Part shown: positions 29,339-38,336 of the stretch, piece by piece
Layout: the number at the start of each line of letters is the position of its first letter
How positions within the stretch are numbered: the first letter of the stretch is position 1
Assembly: GCA_016218815.1 (NCBI GenBank)
Contig: JACRCX010000080.1
Location: forward strand, 62,001 to 126,000
DNA: 64,000 bases
Source of the DNA: Deltaproteobacteria bacterium
GTDB taxonomy: Bacteria > Myxococcota_A > Polyangia > DRWM01 > JAAZOP01
Direction of reading: 5' to 3'
Notes under the pieces: generated by a model
What the model saw: the letters and a program-made list of their open reading frames with translations, nothing else
Told to the model about the DNA's origin: nothing
Database searches by the model: none
Made by a program: the position numbers and the translations under genes

Positions 29339-29352
29339 GCGGGCGCCGTGCC
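29339..29352 (-). promoter_or_regulatory. Candidate sigma-54 (-24/-12) promoter
   Basis: On the minus strand the sequence reads CGGCACGGCGCCCGCA: GG at 29352-29351, ten bases, then GC at 29340-29339. It matches six of seven bases of the -24 consensus TGGCACG but is weak at -12. GG-N10-GC is common by chance in GC-rich DNA; the support is the neighbouring activator gene and the repeats upstream. Confidence 0.4.
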
Positions 29353-29396
29353 GCATCGATCCGCCGTCCTGCCCGGACCTTCGGCGGGAGCAGGGT

Positions 29397-29442
29397 GTTA
29401 CGAAAGGTAACGGAAGGCCGTTGCGCGGCACGAAAGGTAACG
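29397..29442. promoter_or_regulatory. Two ACGAAAGGTAACG sites 30 bp apart (possible activator sites)
   Basis: ACGAAAGGTAACG occurs at 29400-29412 and 29430-29442, exactly 30 bp (about three helical turns) apart. The first lies in the palindrome GTTAC-GAAAG-GTAAC (29397-29411). They are AT-richer than their surroundings and lie 48-90 bp upstream of the candidate -24 element, a spacing usual for enhancer sites of sigma-54 activators. Confidence 0.55.
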
Positions 29443-29456
29443 CCGCAAACGCGAGG

Positions 29457-30425
<969 letters not shown>

Positions 30426-30572
30426 CACCCGTGACTCCCCCCGCGCCCTGTCCGAAGTTGTAGCGCGAATCGGCGCGGGGTTGCAAGGGAGTACGGGGAG
30501 TGCGGGGGAGTGCGGGAAGGGCGGGAAGCTCGCCCGCCGGAGCCGCAGGCGAAGGCGGGTGCGGGGTGGACG

Positions 30573-31979
30573 CTACGGGAGTTGGCTTCCCGCGGTCAGG
30601 TAGGCCCAGTGCGTCGCGTCGCCGTGGCCCAGGTCTTCGGCGCCCGCGGCGGGGAGGAACACGGCATAGCCCGCGCCGAGCTGCAGCCAGCGCCACGGCG
30701 TCCAGCCCAGCTCGACGTCGAGCTCGTATCCGAGGACGTTGTCCGTGTTGCCGGCGTCGAGCCCCAGCGTTGCCCCGCCGGCATTCGACCAGCGGCTGCC
30801 GGGCGCCGCCAGTCCCAGCACGTGGCCGGCGACGGATGCCTTGAGCGGCGCCTCGACCGGTGCGAACGAGATCCGCGCCCAGCCGTCGATGACGTTGCGC
30901 CAGCCGAAGAGATCGGCGATGCCGTAGAACGGGTGGTTGGTCGGGAAGAAGTTGTCGAACTCCGTCCAGGAGTCGCCCGGGGCGCCGCCCGTCGCGTACG
31001 CGCCGCCCAGCGTCAGGCCCGGGCGTCCCGCGACCTGGAACACGTAGCCGAGCTCCGCTGCGGCCGCCGCCGCCAGGTGCCGCTCGCCCGCCGCCTCGCC
31101 GCTCTGGATCGCCGCCTCCACGTCGTACGCGAGCCCTGTCGCCGGTGCCCCGTGCAGGCGCAAGCCCACCGACGCGACGTCCCGGTCCCGCCCGACGAAC
31201 GGCGCGGGATCGGCCGCGCCGGCCGGCGACTCCGTCGGACCGTCGTGCCGGTACAGCCCGGTCAGCTCGAGCGCCAGCGGCTCGCCGAGCGTCCAGGAAA
31301 GCTCCAGCGCCGCCAGGTAGTCGCCCTCCGAGCGGACCGATCGCGTCTCCGCCACCGGCGGATCTCCCGTCGTCACGGTGTACGAGATCGTCCGCACCAC
31401 GCGGATCATCGCCCCGAAAACGTCCAGCCCGAAGTCGCCCCACTTCCAGTGCGTGCGCAGGGCGTCGAACGACCGTCCCGCGGTGGACCAGTTGAAATTC
31501 CCGATCATCCGCTGCGCGCCCCAGGTGATCTCCTGGCGCCCGAGGCGGAACCAGCCGCAGCACGTCTGCACTTCGAGGAAGCCCTGGTGCAGCCCCGTCG
31601 TCGATCCGTCGTCCGTGCCGACGGCGAACTGTCCCAGGCTTCGCGCGTCCTGCACCTGGACGAGGAGGCGGACGGGCTCCAGAGTCAGCTCCGCTCCGAG
31701 GCGCACGCGCGAGCCGACGAAGTAGTCGTCGTCGGCCGCTCCGGTCGCGGTGTACGGCCCGAGCCGCGTCTCGAAGCGCTCGCGCACCTCCAGGCTCGGG
31801 CGGAAGAGCAGGTCTCCGATGCGGAACGTGCCCGGCGGCAGCTCCTCGACCGGCGGCGCGTCCGGCGGCGTCGCGGCGGGAGGGTCGGCACCGGCCGCCG
31901 AAGCCCAGACGAGCGTCGTGGCGAGGCCCATCGTCGCGAACCGCACGAAACCCCGTCTGCTTGCCGTCCTGACCTGCAT
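30573..31979 (-). CDS. Outer-membrane porin, alginate-export family
   Basis: This 468-residue protein has a signal peptide (about residues 1-31, ending WASAAGA) and then a beta-strand-rich body. Segments RLGRQEITWGAQRMIGNFNW and FFPTNHPFYGIADLFGW are characteristic of the alginate-export/porin family; members carry diverse small solutes across the outer membrane, so alginate itself is not implied. I chose the ATG at 31979 because AGGAGGG lies just upstream; longer in-frame extensions lack a signal. It may provide substrate entry for the neighbouring periplasmic molybdoenzyme. Confidence 0.87.
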   Translation of the reverse strand: MQVRTASRRGFVRFATMGLATTLVWASAAGADPPAATPPDAPPVEELPPGTFRIGDLLFRPSLEVRERFETRLGPYTATGAADDDYFVGSRVRLGAELTLEPVRLLVQVQDARSLGQFAVGTDDGSTTGLHQGFLEVQTCCGWFRLGRQEITWGAQRMIGNFNWSTAGRSFDALRTHWKWGDFGLDVFGAMIRVVRTISYTVTTGDPPVAETRSVRSEGDYLAALELSWTLGEPLALELTGLYRHDGPTESPAGAADPAPFVGRDRDVASVGLRLHGAPATGLAYDVEAAIQSGEAAGERHLAAAAAAELGYVFQVAGRPGLTLGGAYATGGAPGDSWTEFDNFFPTNHPFYGIADLFGWRNVIDGWARISFAPVEAPLKASVAGHVLGLAAPGSRWSNAGGATLGLDAGNTDNVLGYELDVELGWTPWRWLQLGAGYAVFLPAAGAEDLGHGDATHWAYLTAGSQLP

Positions 31980-32136
31980 CGTCGCCCTCCTGCCGCCACC
32001 GCGGCGGGCGACAGCCAACCAAGTTCCATGCCAACGCCACCCGGTGATCACGGCAGGGACTCGCCAGGCGCGCGGCCGATGCGTCCGGGGAGTCGACGCG
32101 TGCTTCGGATGCATCCCGGCCCGACGGCCCGTTTCC

Positions 32137-32150
32137 TTGACTTAGGTCAA
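32137..32150. promoter_or_regulatory. TTGAC-N4-GTCAA palindrome, FNR/DNR/HcpR-type site
   Basis: TTGACTTAGGTCAA is a perfect 5-4-5 palindrome in the 288-base gap between the divergent porin and receiver-b5 genes, 158 bases from the porin start and 118 from the other. The form resembles CRP/FNR-superfamily sites used in anaerobic and nitrogen-oxide control. The regulator is not in this window. Confidence 0.5.
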
Positions 32151-32267
32151 GGTCCGCCTCCCGTGCCCACGCCATCCTGCACGCAGGGATGGCATGCGGA
32201 TGGGAATCGAAGAACGGCACGGCGGCTACCGGCGGATGCCGAACCGACGAGTCACGGGAGGAAGACC

Positions 32268-33332
32268 ATGGAGTACATCCGAGTCCTGCTCGTCGAGAGC
32301 AACCCCACGGATTCCGACGCGCTGCAGGAGATGCTGGCGGCCAGCCGAGGCGTGGAGTGTCACATCGAACGAATCGCCACCCTGGCCCAGTGCCTGGCCC
32401 GGCTCGACGCCCAGGCGTTCGACGTCCTTCTGTTGGACCTCGATCTCCCGGACGGCCGCGGGCTGAACGCGCTGACGAAGGTGCAGGTCCGTGCGCCTTC
32501 CGCCCCGATCGTCGTCCTGCTGGGGGAGGACGACTTCGAGCTGTCCGTGCGCGCGATCCGGACCGGCGCCCAGGACAGCCTCGTCAAGGCCCATCTCGAC
32601 GGCCGCCAGCTCCTTCGCGCCCTCCGCCACGCCATCGCCCGGCGCGCCGGGGGCCATCGCCCGGTCTCCGCCGCGGAGCTGGTCCAGCACGACGGGAGGG
32701 AGGGCCGCCCCGCGTGGCTCGCCATGGGCGGCATCGTCTACGACGTGACCGGCAGCCGGATGTGGAAGAACGGCGTCCACGCGCGCAAACACGCGGCCGG
32801 TACCGACCTGGGCGACGCCCTCGCCGCCGCGCCGCACGGGGAGGAAGTACTCGCCCGCTTCCCGGTCGTCGGCGAGCTCGTGCCGCAACGGACGAATGCC
32901 CAGCGCCTCGTCGCGCTGATCGAGCGACTGCATCTCCATCCCATCTCGGTGCACTTCCCGCAGGCATGCTCCATCCTGGCCGCGATCTTCGCGACCCTGT
33001 TCGCCGCAGGCGGTGACCGGTCGCTGGACGAGACGTCCTGGCACCTCCTGCTCGCCGCGTTCGTGGCAACCCCCGCCGCGATCGCGACCGGACTCTTCGA
33101 TTGGCGCGTGACGTATCGGGCCAATCGGACACCCGTCTTCGTCGCGAAGATCGCCCTGAGCTCCGTCCTCGCCCTGCTCGTCGCCGCCTGCTTCGCGTGG
33201 CGGCTCCTCGACCCCGACGTGCTCGCCGCCCGCACCCCGGCTAGCTGGGCGTACCTCGCCCTCCTGCTTGCGCTCGTCCCCGCCGCCGTCGGCCTGGGCC
33301 ACCTTGGCGGGAGGATCGTGTTTCCGGAGTAG
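32268..33332 (+). CDS. Response-regulator receiver, cytochrome b5-like and DUF2231 fusion protein
   Basis: This 354-residue protein has three parts. Residues 1-125 are a receiver domain with phospho-acceptor Asp57 (LLLDLDLPDG) and Lys107 (SLVKAHLDG), but the usual Thr after strand 4 is Leu85. Residues about 140-203 form a cytochrome b5-like domain (GRPAWLAMGGIVYDVTGS) with candidate haem ligands H171, H175 and H190. Residues 220-354 begin LHPISVHFPQA and give four membrane helices, a DUF2231 domain. b5-DUF2231 pairs are familiar; attachment to a receiver is not known to me. GGGAGG precedes the ATG. A signal-controlled membrane haem protein is inferred. Confidence 0.85.
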   Translation: MEYIRVLLVESNPTDSDALQEMLAASRGVECHIERIATLAQCLARLDAQAFDVLLLDLDLPDGRGLNALTKVQVRAPSAPIVVLLGEDDFELSVRAIRTGAQDSLVKAHLDGRQLLRALRHAIARRAGGHRPVSAAELVQHDGREGRPAWLAMGGIVYDVTGSRMWKNGVHARKHAAGTDLGDALAAAPHGEEVLARFPVVGELVPQRTNAQRLVALIERLHLHPISVHFPQACSILAAIFATLFAAGGDRSLDETSWHLLLAAFVATPAAIATGLFDWRVTYRANRTPVFVAKIALSSVLALLVAACFAWRLLDPDVLAARTPASWAYLALLLALVPAAVGLGHLGGRIVFPE

Positions 33333-33452
33333 CCGTGACTCGGCGGGCCTGTCGCCGCATCCTTGCGCCGACGACTAGATGTTGCGACGTCCGGTCGGGC
33401 ACTCTATGCTCCCTCCCTCGACCGGGGAGGCCGGCGAGCGGAGGATCTCGCC

Positions 33453-34568
33453 TTGAGTGAACGTTCGGACAGCACCCCTCCCCCACGGCGCAGCACCCCA
33501 CCGGCGGCGGACGCGAAACGAGGCACGCCGCTGCCGCCGCGGTCTTCCGGCAGTCGTGAACCGCTCGTTTGCCCGCCGCCCCCGGCCGACTTGCCGGCAT
33601 CCGATCCGGGCGCACAGGCGCTCATCGAACGGGCACGCGGCCTGCCCACGACCGCCCGCCTGGACGACGCGTTCTTCCGCAGCATCCTCGACCACCTCGA
33701 GGACGGCGTGTACGTGACCGATGCCGCGCGTCGCGTCGTCTTCTGGAACAAGGCGGCGGAGCGGATCACCGGCTATCGCGCCGACGAGGTCGTCGGTCTG
33801 AGCTGCTCGCAGGACATCCTGGTCCACGTCGACGAGCACGGTGCCCAGCTCTGCGGCGGCCCGTGCCCGCTCGCCGCCGCACTGTCCAGCGGCGATCCGC
33901 ACGAGCAGGACGTCTTCCTGCACCACCACGACGGCCACCGCGTCCCCGTGCGCGTGCAGGTCCAGCCGTTGCGCGACGACGCCGATCGCGTGGTCGGCGC
34001 GTTGGAGGTGTTTCGCGACAACACCAACCGGCTGACCGAGCTGCGGAAGATCGAGGAGCTGAAGGCCTTCGCCTACCTCGACCCCGTGACCGGAGTCGGC
34101 AACCGGCGCTACAGCGAGCTGACGCTGCAGGCGCGTCTCGACGAGCTGAGGCGCTATGGGTGGTCGTTCGCCGTGCTGTTCATCGACGTCGACAACTTCA
34201 AGACGATCAACGACGACTTCGGGCACGAGGTCGGCGACAGGGTGGTGCGCATGGTCGGCCGTACGCTGGCCGGCAGCCTGCGCACGTTCGACTTCCTCGG
34301 CCGATGGGGCGGCGACGAGTTCATCGCCGTCGTCCCGATGCAGCTCGACTCGATGCTCCCGCCCTTGGCGGACCGCTGCCGCGCCCTGGCCGAGCAGTCC
34401 TCGCTACAGGCTGGCGGGCGCACGATGCACCTCACCGTGTCCATCGGCGCGACGATGGCCCGGGCCTCCGACACGCCCGAGGTGCTCATCGCCCGGGTCG
34501 ACGAGCTGATGTACCAGAGCAAGCTCGCCGGACGGAACCGCGTGACGCTCACCCCGGCCCGCGGCTGA
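33453..34568 (+). CDS. PAS-GGDEF diguanylate cyclase
   Basis: This 371-residue soluble protein has a disordered, Pro/Arg-rich N-terminus (1-70), a PAS domain (about 75-195, starting FFRSILDHLEDGVYVTD) and a GGDEF domain (about 205-368). The active-site motif GGDEF is intact. RTFD five residues before it is the RxxD inhibitory c-di-GMP site, so product feedback is expected. The PAS domain carries a CGGPC cluster of cysteines and His residues (FLHHHDGHRV) that might sense redox or metal. The start is TTG with GGAGG upstream. The last codons overlap a block of sequence duplicated from the GH57/DUF3536 gene. Confidence 0.9.
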   Translation: MSERSDSTPPPRRSTPPAADAKRGTPLPPRSSGSREPLVCPPPPADLPASDPGAQALIERARGLPTTARLDDAFFRSILDHLEDGVYVTDAARRVVFWNKAAERITGYRADEVVGLSCSQDILVHVDEHGAQLCGGPCPLAAALSSGDPHEQDVFLHHHDGHRVPVRVQVQPLRDDADRVVGALEVFRDNTNRLTELRKIEELKAFAYLDPVTGVGNRRYSELTLQARLDELRRYGWSFAVLFIDVDNFKTINDDFGHEVGDRVVRMVGRTLAGSLRTFDFLGRWGGDEFIAVVPMQLDSMLPPLADRCRALAEQSSLQAGGRTMHLTVSIGATMARASDTPEVLIARVDELMYQSKLAGRNRVTLTPARG

Positions 34569-34673
34569 CCCGCTCCAGCACGAAGTGCAGCCGGTCGCCC
34601 AACCGCATCGCCGCTTCCGCTGCGCACCCCACGTGATCTCCTGGTGCCCCAGGTGGAATCAGCCGCAGCACGC
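34561..34673 (-). pseudogene. Mosaic of two degraded gene fragments
   Basis: 34561-34609 matches the 3' end of the DUF3536 gene (35583-35631) at about 45 of 49 bases. Immediately beside it, 34619-34673 matches an internal part of the porin gene (31510-31564) at 49 of 55 bases. Read on the minus strand they still give MRLGDRLHFVLERV and HQEITWGAQ, with a stop in the second where Trp stood. They are relics of paralogues, not functional genes. Confidence 0.75.
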
Positions 34674-34701
34674 CGCAACCCTCGCCTACCCCGGCTCGCG
34701 C

Positions 34702-34730
34702 TTGACACATCGACTTGGTCTGACCAGACT
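34702..34730 (+). promoter_or_regulatory. Promoter and operator of the antitoxin gene
   Basis: TTGACA at 34702-34707 is a perfect -35 box; CAGACT 17 bases later could be a weak -10. Between them GTCTG-AC-CAGAC (34718-34729) is a palindrome, inside the overlapping TGGTC-T-GACCA. An operator overlapping the promoter is the usual arrangement for self-repressing Phd-type antitoxins. Confidence 0.55.
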
Positions 34731-34751
34731 CGATCGGAGGAGGTCGAGCCG

Positions 34752-34991
34752 ATGCACATCACGAACATCTCCGAGGCCAAGGCGCAGCTCTCCGCCCTGA
34801 TCGAGCGGGTCGTCGGCGGGGAGGAAGTGATCATCGGCAAGGCCGGCATGCCCGTCGCCAGGCTCGTTCGCTACGAGCGCAGCCAGGAAACCCGCGCGCC
34901 CGGAGCATTGAAGGGGAGGATCAGGATCGCGAAGGACTTCGACGATCTCCCGCAGGACGTCGCCGATACCTTCGGCGCGGGGAGTCCATGA
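34752..34991 (+). CDS. Phd/YefM-family antitoxin
   Basis: This 79-residue protein has the Phd/YefM pattern: MHITNISEAKAQLSALIERV, then VIIGKAGMPVARLV and a C-terminal tail (PGALKGRIRI...DDLPQDV) that normally embraces a PIN-type toxin. It has GGAGG before the ATG. Its stop overlaps the toxin start by ATGA. Because the toxin is truncated, it is now an orphan antitoxin that might still bind its own operator. Confidence 0.88.
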   Translation: MHITNISEAKAQLSALIERVVGGEEVIIGKAGMPVARLVRYERSQETRAPGALKGRIRIAKDFDDLPQDVADTFGAGSP

Positions 34992-35059
34992 ACCTCCTCC
35001 TGGACACGCACGCCCTCCTGTGGTGGCTCGACGACGCACCCGCGACCGCTACGAAATGA
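34988..35059 (+). pseudogene. Truncated PIN-domain (VapC-like) toxin
   Basis: The frame reads MNLLLDTHALLWWLDDAP and then ends after five more codons, 23 residues in all; intact VapC-like toxins have about 130. Only the first catalytic Asp (D6) remains. The stop overlaps the queF start by ATGA, so the deletion joined toxin and queF directly. Confidence 0.85.
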
Positions 35060-35511
35060 TGGCCAAGCGACATCTAACGGAACCCGCGAAACCCAAGCTG
35101 CTCGTCCTGGACGAGACGACCATCGATCCCTCGTGCCTTGAGACCTTCCCCTACGAGCACCCGGGCAAGGAGGTCGTCGTCGAGATCGACACGGACGAGT
35201 TCACCGCCGTCTGCCCCTGGTCCGGCCTCCCCGACTTCGGCCGCGTGACGATCCGCTACGCGCCCCGCACGCGCGTCCTCGAGCTGCGCTCGTTCAAGTT
35301 CTACCTCCTCACCTACCGCAACGTCGGCATCTACCAGGAGCACGCCGCCCGCCGGCTCCTCGACGACCTCGTGCGCGTCACCCGCCCCAGGTGGATGGAG
35401 CTGTCCCTGGACTACAAGATCCGCGGCGGCGTCCACACCGTCTGCCGCGCCACCGCCGGCGGTGGCGGAGCGAGGATGCACAGGGGCGAGAGGGGGCGGA
35501 GCGCCCGCTGA
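35056..35511 (+). CDS. queF: 7-cyano-7-deazaguanine reductase
   Basis: This 151-residue enzyme makes preQ1 from preQ0 with NADPH in queuosine synthesis. Catalytic Cys53 lies in AVCPWSGLPDFG with Asp60. The QueF motif ELRSFKFY (76-83) and YRNVGIYQEHA are intact, which marks the short unimodular type. No ribosome binding site is seen; the ATG overlaps the stop of the truncated toxin, so translation may depend on coupling. The last 20 residues (Gly/Arg-rich) look appended. No other queuosine gene is nearby. Confidence 0.93.
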   Translation: MMAKRHLTEPAKPKLLVLDETTIDPSCLETFPYEHPGKEVVVEIDTDEFTAVCPWSGLPDFGRVTIRYAPRTRVLELRSFKFYLLTYRNVGIYQEHAARRLLDDLVRVTRPRWMELSLDYKIRGGVHTVCRATAGGGGARMHRGERGRSAR

Positions 35512-35531
35512 TCGCCGGGACGCGCACGGTG

Positions 35532-35574
35532 CCGCGAACCGAATACCGCGAACCGAAAACTGAGAACTGAGAAC
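35532..35574. repeat. Short tandem repeats at a convergent gene end
   Basis: CCGCGAACCGAATA (35532-35545) is followed by CCGCGAACCGAAAA (35546-35559), then two copies of CTGAGAA (35560-35573). They fill the gap between the queF stop and the GH57 stop. Confidence 0.8.
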
Positions 35575-35576
35575 GC

Positions 35577-38063
35577 CTACGCGCGGCTGACGCGCTCCAG
35601 CACGAAGTGCAGCCGATCGCCCAGACGCATCGCGGACTCGAGGACGCCGATGCGCCCGGCGTCGTCGGTCGCTGGGATCCGCGCCGGCCACGTCGGCTCG
35701 GTCAGCACGCCGAACGCCTCGTTCTGCACGCGCCAGAGATCGATGTCCACGCCCAGGTCGCGGCCCAGGTCGAGCAGCGCGTGGAGCGCCGCCAGCGGCG
35801 CGACAGAAGGACCGTCGCCGAACCGCCGGAGCTGCCGCAGCACGGCTTCCGTCAGCCTGCGTCGCAGCGGCTCGTCCGTGACCCGCACTCCCCAGCCCAG
35901 GGCCTGCGTGGCCAGCCGGTGCGCGTCCTCGCGCAGCGTCTCCCCCGCGCCGTCGGGCTCGGCCGCCTGCGCCAGCCGCTCCACCACCGCCTCGGCCTCC
36001 CGCGCCAGCCCGTACGCCGCCGCCGTGCGGAACGCGTCGGGCAGCGGGTAGTTCGCCTCGGCCAGGTACCCCAGCAGCCGGCCGTGCTCGCGGTAGAAGC
36101 GCAGGTGCGCGGCGCGGAAGCCCTGCAAGGTGTCGTCGACGACGCAATCGAGGATCCCGCGGCGTTCCTCGAGAAAGGCGTCGCGCAGCGAGAACCACTC
36201 GTCGCCCGAGAAGTGCCGTTCGAGCGTCGTGACGACGTCCGACAGCGAGCGCCGGTCGAAGGTGTCGAACAGCTCGCGCCGCAGCTCGCGGTACCTCGGG
36301 GCCGACCCGTCGGCGCGCACGCCGCAGCGGAAGTCGTGGCCGCCGAAGTACAGCATCGCCAGCGCCACTTCGCTCGAGTCGCGCGTCAGCCGCGAGGTGA
36401 CCCGGAAGCGTCCCGTGACCAGCCGCGTCCCCCCGTGCTCGGCCGACGAGCCCTCGAGCCGGCGCACCGCGTACGCGTAGACGTCCCGCTCGTCGCTCGC
36501 GTTCGCCTCCAGCATCCCCGTGATGGCGTGGTGCGCGGCGACGCGCCGCAGGTCGACGGCCAGCGGCTGCACGCGGCGGCGGTAGATCGATTCCCCGTCC
36601 CCCTCGCCCGGCTGGTTGCTGCGCCCCGCCGCCAGCGCCCGCACCAGCGGCCCTTCGACGTCCTCTCCGGACAACGCCTCGGCCAGTCGCGCGGCGCGGC
36701 ACGCGTACTTCATTACCTGCACCGCCTCCAGCCCGGCCATGTCGTCGAAGAACCAGCCACAGCTCGTGAACATCAGCATGCCGCTGCGCTGCATCTCCAG
36801 CGCCCGCAGCGCCGCGACCTGGCCGGCCGGGTCGAGCGTCCCCTTGCCGTGCGCGGCGAGGAAGGCATCGACGCCGGCGGGCGAGCGATCCAGCACCACC
36901 TGGACGTAGGCGTCCCGCGCGGCCCACGGGTCGGCGAGCGTCCTCCCGCCGTGTTCCTCGAGGATCGCGTCGAGCCGCTCTTTCAGCGCGTCCAAAGCGT
37001 TCCGCAGAGCGCCGCGCCAGGCCTGGCTCCAGTGCGCGGGACCGCCGGTCTTGCAGCCGCAGTCGGCGCGCCAGCGCTCCACCCCGTGGAAGCACGACCA
37101 CGAGGAGTTCTGGCGGATCCGGACGCGCCGCCGCGGCGGCGACAGCTCGAGGAACCGACCGTAGTTCACCGGCTCGACGCCCTCCTCCTCCAGCCGCCGC
37201 AACGCGTACGCCAGCGCCATGTCGCCGAAGCGATGGTGGTGGCCGTAGCTCTCGCCGTCGGTGGCGACGTGCGCCAGTCTCGGGAGACCGTCATCGCCCG
37301 CGGGCGCCGCCAGGTCGGCGAGGCGTCGGGCGAAGGCGCCGCCGTCGTACAGGAGCCCGCCGAACGCGATCGCCTGGGCCAGCGGTCCGTCGTAGAAGAA
37401 GAGGGCGAGGTCGCGCCCCGATGGCAGCTCGCAGCGGTACGCCTCGGTCGAATCCAACGCGTGTTCGTCGACCGGCGTCCACTCGTCGCCCTCGAGCGGC
37501 GCGACCGCCTCGGCCTGCCGCGGCGAGAGGATCGCGAAGCGCATCCCTTCCTCGGCCAGCGTCTCGAGCGTCGGCGTGTCCACCGCCGCCTCGGGCAGCC
37601 ACATGCCCTCGGGCTCGCGCCCGAACCGCCTCCGGAAGTCAGCCTTGCCCCAACGTATCTGCGTGGCGCGGTCGCGGCGCGAGGCGAGCGGCAGGATGAC
37701 GTGGTTGTAGGCCTGGGCGATGGCGTTGCCGTGACCGCCGAGTCGCGCGACGCTCGCGCGGTCCGCCTCCAGGACCGCGCGGTAGGTCGCAGGATCGACC
37801 TTCTCCATCCACGTCAGCAGGGTCGGCCCGAAGTTGAACGAGATCCGCTCGTAGTTGCAGACGATCGCCGTCAGCCGCCCCTCGCTGGTCTGCAGCCGCG
37901 CAGCCGCGTTCGCGGCGTAGCACTCGGTCGCAATGCGCTCGTTCCAATCATGGTACGGCGCCGCCGAGTCCTCGACTTCGACGGCCTCCAGCCACGGGTT
38001 CTCCCGCGGCGGCTGGTAGAAGTGGCCGTGGATGCAGGCGTAGCGCGGTTCGTGCAGCTTCAT
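35577..38063 (-). CDS. GH57-type glycoside hydrolase with DUF3536
   Basis: This 828-residue protein begins RYACIHGHFYQPPRENPWL, the HGHFYQPPR start of GH57-family amylase-like enzymes. PEGMWLPEAAV and LAHVATDGESYGHHH are further GH57 landmarks, the Glu and Asp being nucleophile and acid candidates. The C-terminal half, including FTSCGWFFDDMAG, is DUF3536. It probably acts on an intracellular alpha-glucan; the exact reaction is unknown. The ATG at 38063 is chosen by family start, as no clear ribosome binding site is visible. A 49-base copy of its 3' end lies at 34561. Confidence 0.9.
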   Translation of the reverse strand: MKLHEPRYACIHGHFYQPPRENPWLEAVEVEDSAAPYHDWNERIATECYAANAAARLQTSEGRLTAIVCNYERISFNFGPTLLTWMEKVDPATYRAVLEADRASVARLGGHGNAIAQAYNHVILPLASRRDRATQIRWGKADFRRRFGREPEGMWLPEAAVDTPTLETLAEEGMRFAILSPRQAEAVAPLEGDEWTPVDEHALDSTEAYRCELPSGRDLALFFYDGPLAQAIAFGGLLYDGGAFARRLADLAAPAGDDGLPRLAHVATDGESYGHHHRFGDMALAYALRRLEEEGVEPVNYGRFLELSPPRRRVRIRQNSSWSCFHGVERWRADCGCKTGGPAHWSQAWRGALRNALDALKERLDAILEEHGGRTLADPWAARDAYVQVVLDRSPAGVDAFLAAHGKGTLDPAGQVAALRALEMQRSGMLMFTSCGWFFDDMAGLEAVQVMKYACRAARLAEALSGEDVEGPLVRALAAGRSNQPGEGDGESIYRRRVQPLAVDLRRVAAHHAITGMLEANASDERDVYAYAVRRLEGSSAEHGGTRLVTGRFRVTSRLTRDSSEVALAMLYFGGHDFRCGVRADGSAPRYRELRRELFDTFDRRSLSDVVTTLERHFSGDEWFSLRDAFLEERRGILDCVVDDTLQGFRAAHLRFYREHGRLLGYLAEANYPLPDAFRTAAAYGLAREAEAVVERLAQAAEPDGAGETLREDAHRLATQALGWGVRVTDEPLRRRLTEAVLRQLRRFGDGPSVAPLAALHALLDLGRDLGVDIDLWRVQNEAFGVLTEPTWPARIPATDDAGRIGVLESAMRLGDRLHFVLERVSRA

Positions 38064-38150
38064 CGTGCGCGAAGCGTAGTACAACCGCGTTGCCGTTCGT
38101 AGCGGCTTCGTGCGAAGGTCCTCCCTTCGGCCAGCGGCCCCCGGAGGTTC

Positions 38151-38200
38151 GCGCAAAGGACGCCAAGAACCGCAAAGACCGCAAAGATCAAGGAGGCAAG
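38151..38200. repeat. Purine-rich ~10-bp repeat array
   Basis: Units like GCGCAAAGGA, CGCCAAGAAC, CGCAAAGACC and GCAAAGATCA follow one another at a period of about ten in the gap between the divergent GH57 and DUF362 genes. Similar CGCAAAG arrays occur between genes in many deltaproteobacteria as I remember; their function is unknown. Confidence 0.6.
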
Positions 38201-38336
38201 CCGGCCGAAACGACGGTCAAGGCCCGGATTCGTGTGCGCGAGTCGGAGCGACGAGGAGCAACCCGCGGGCCGCGACCGTTTGCTCCGCGGCGGCCCTCGC
38301 GGCGTGTATGATGCCTCGGACGGGAGGTGTGCTGCC

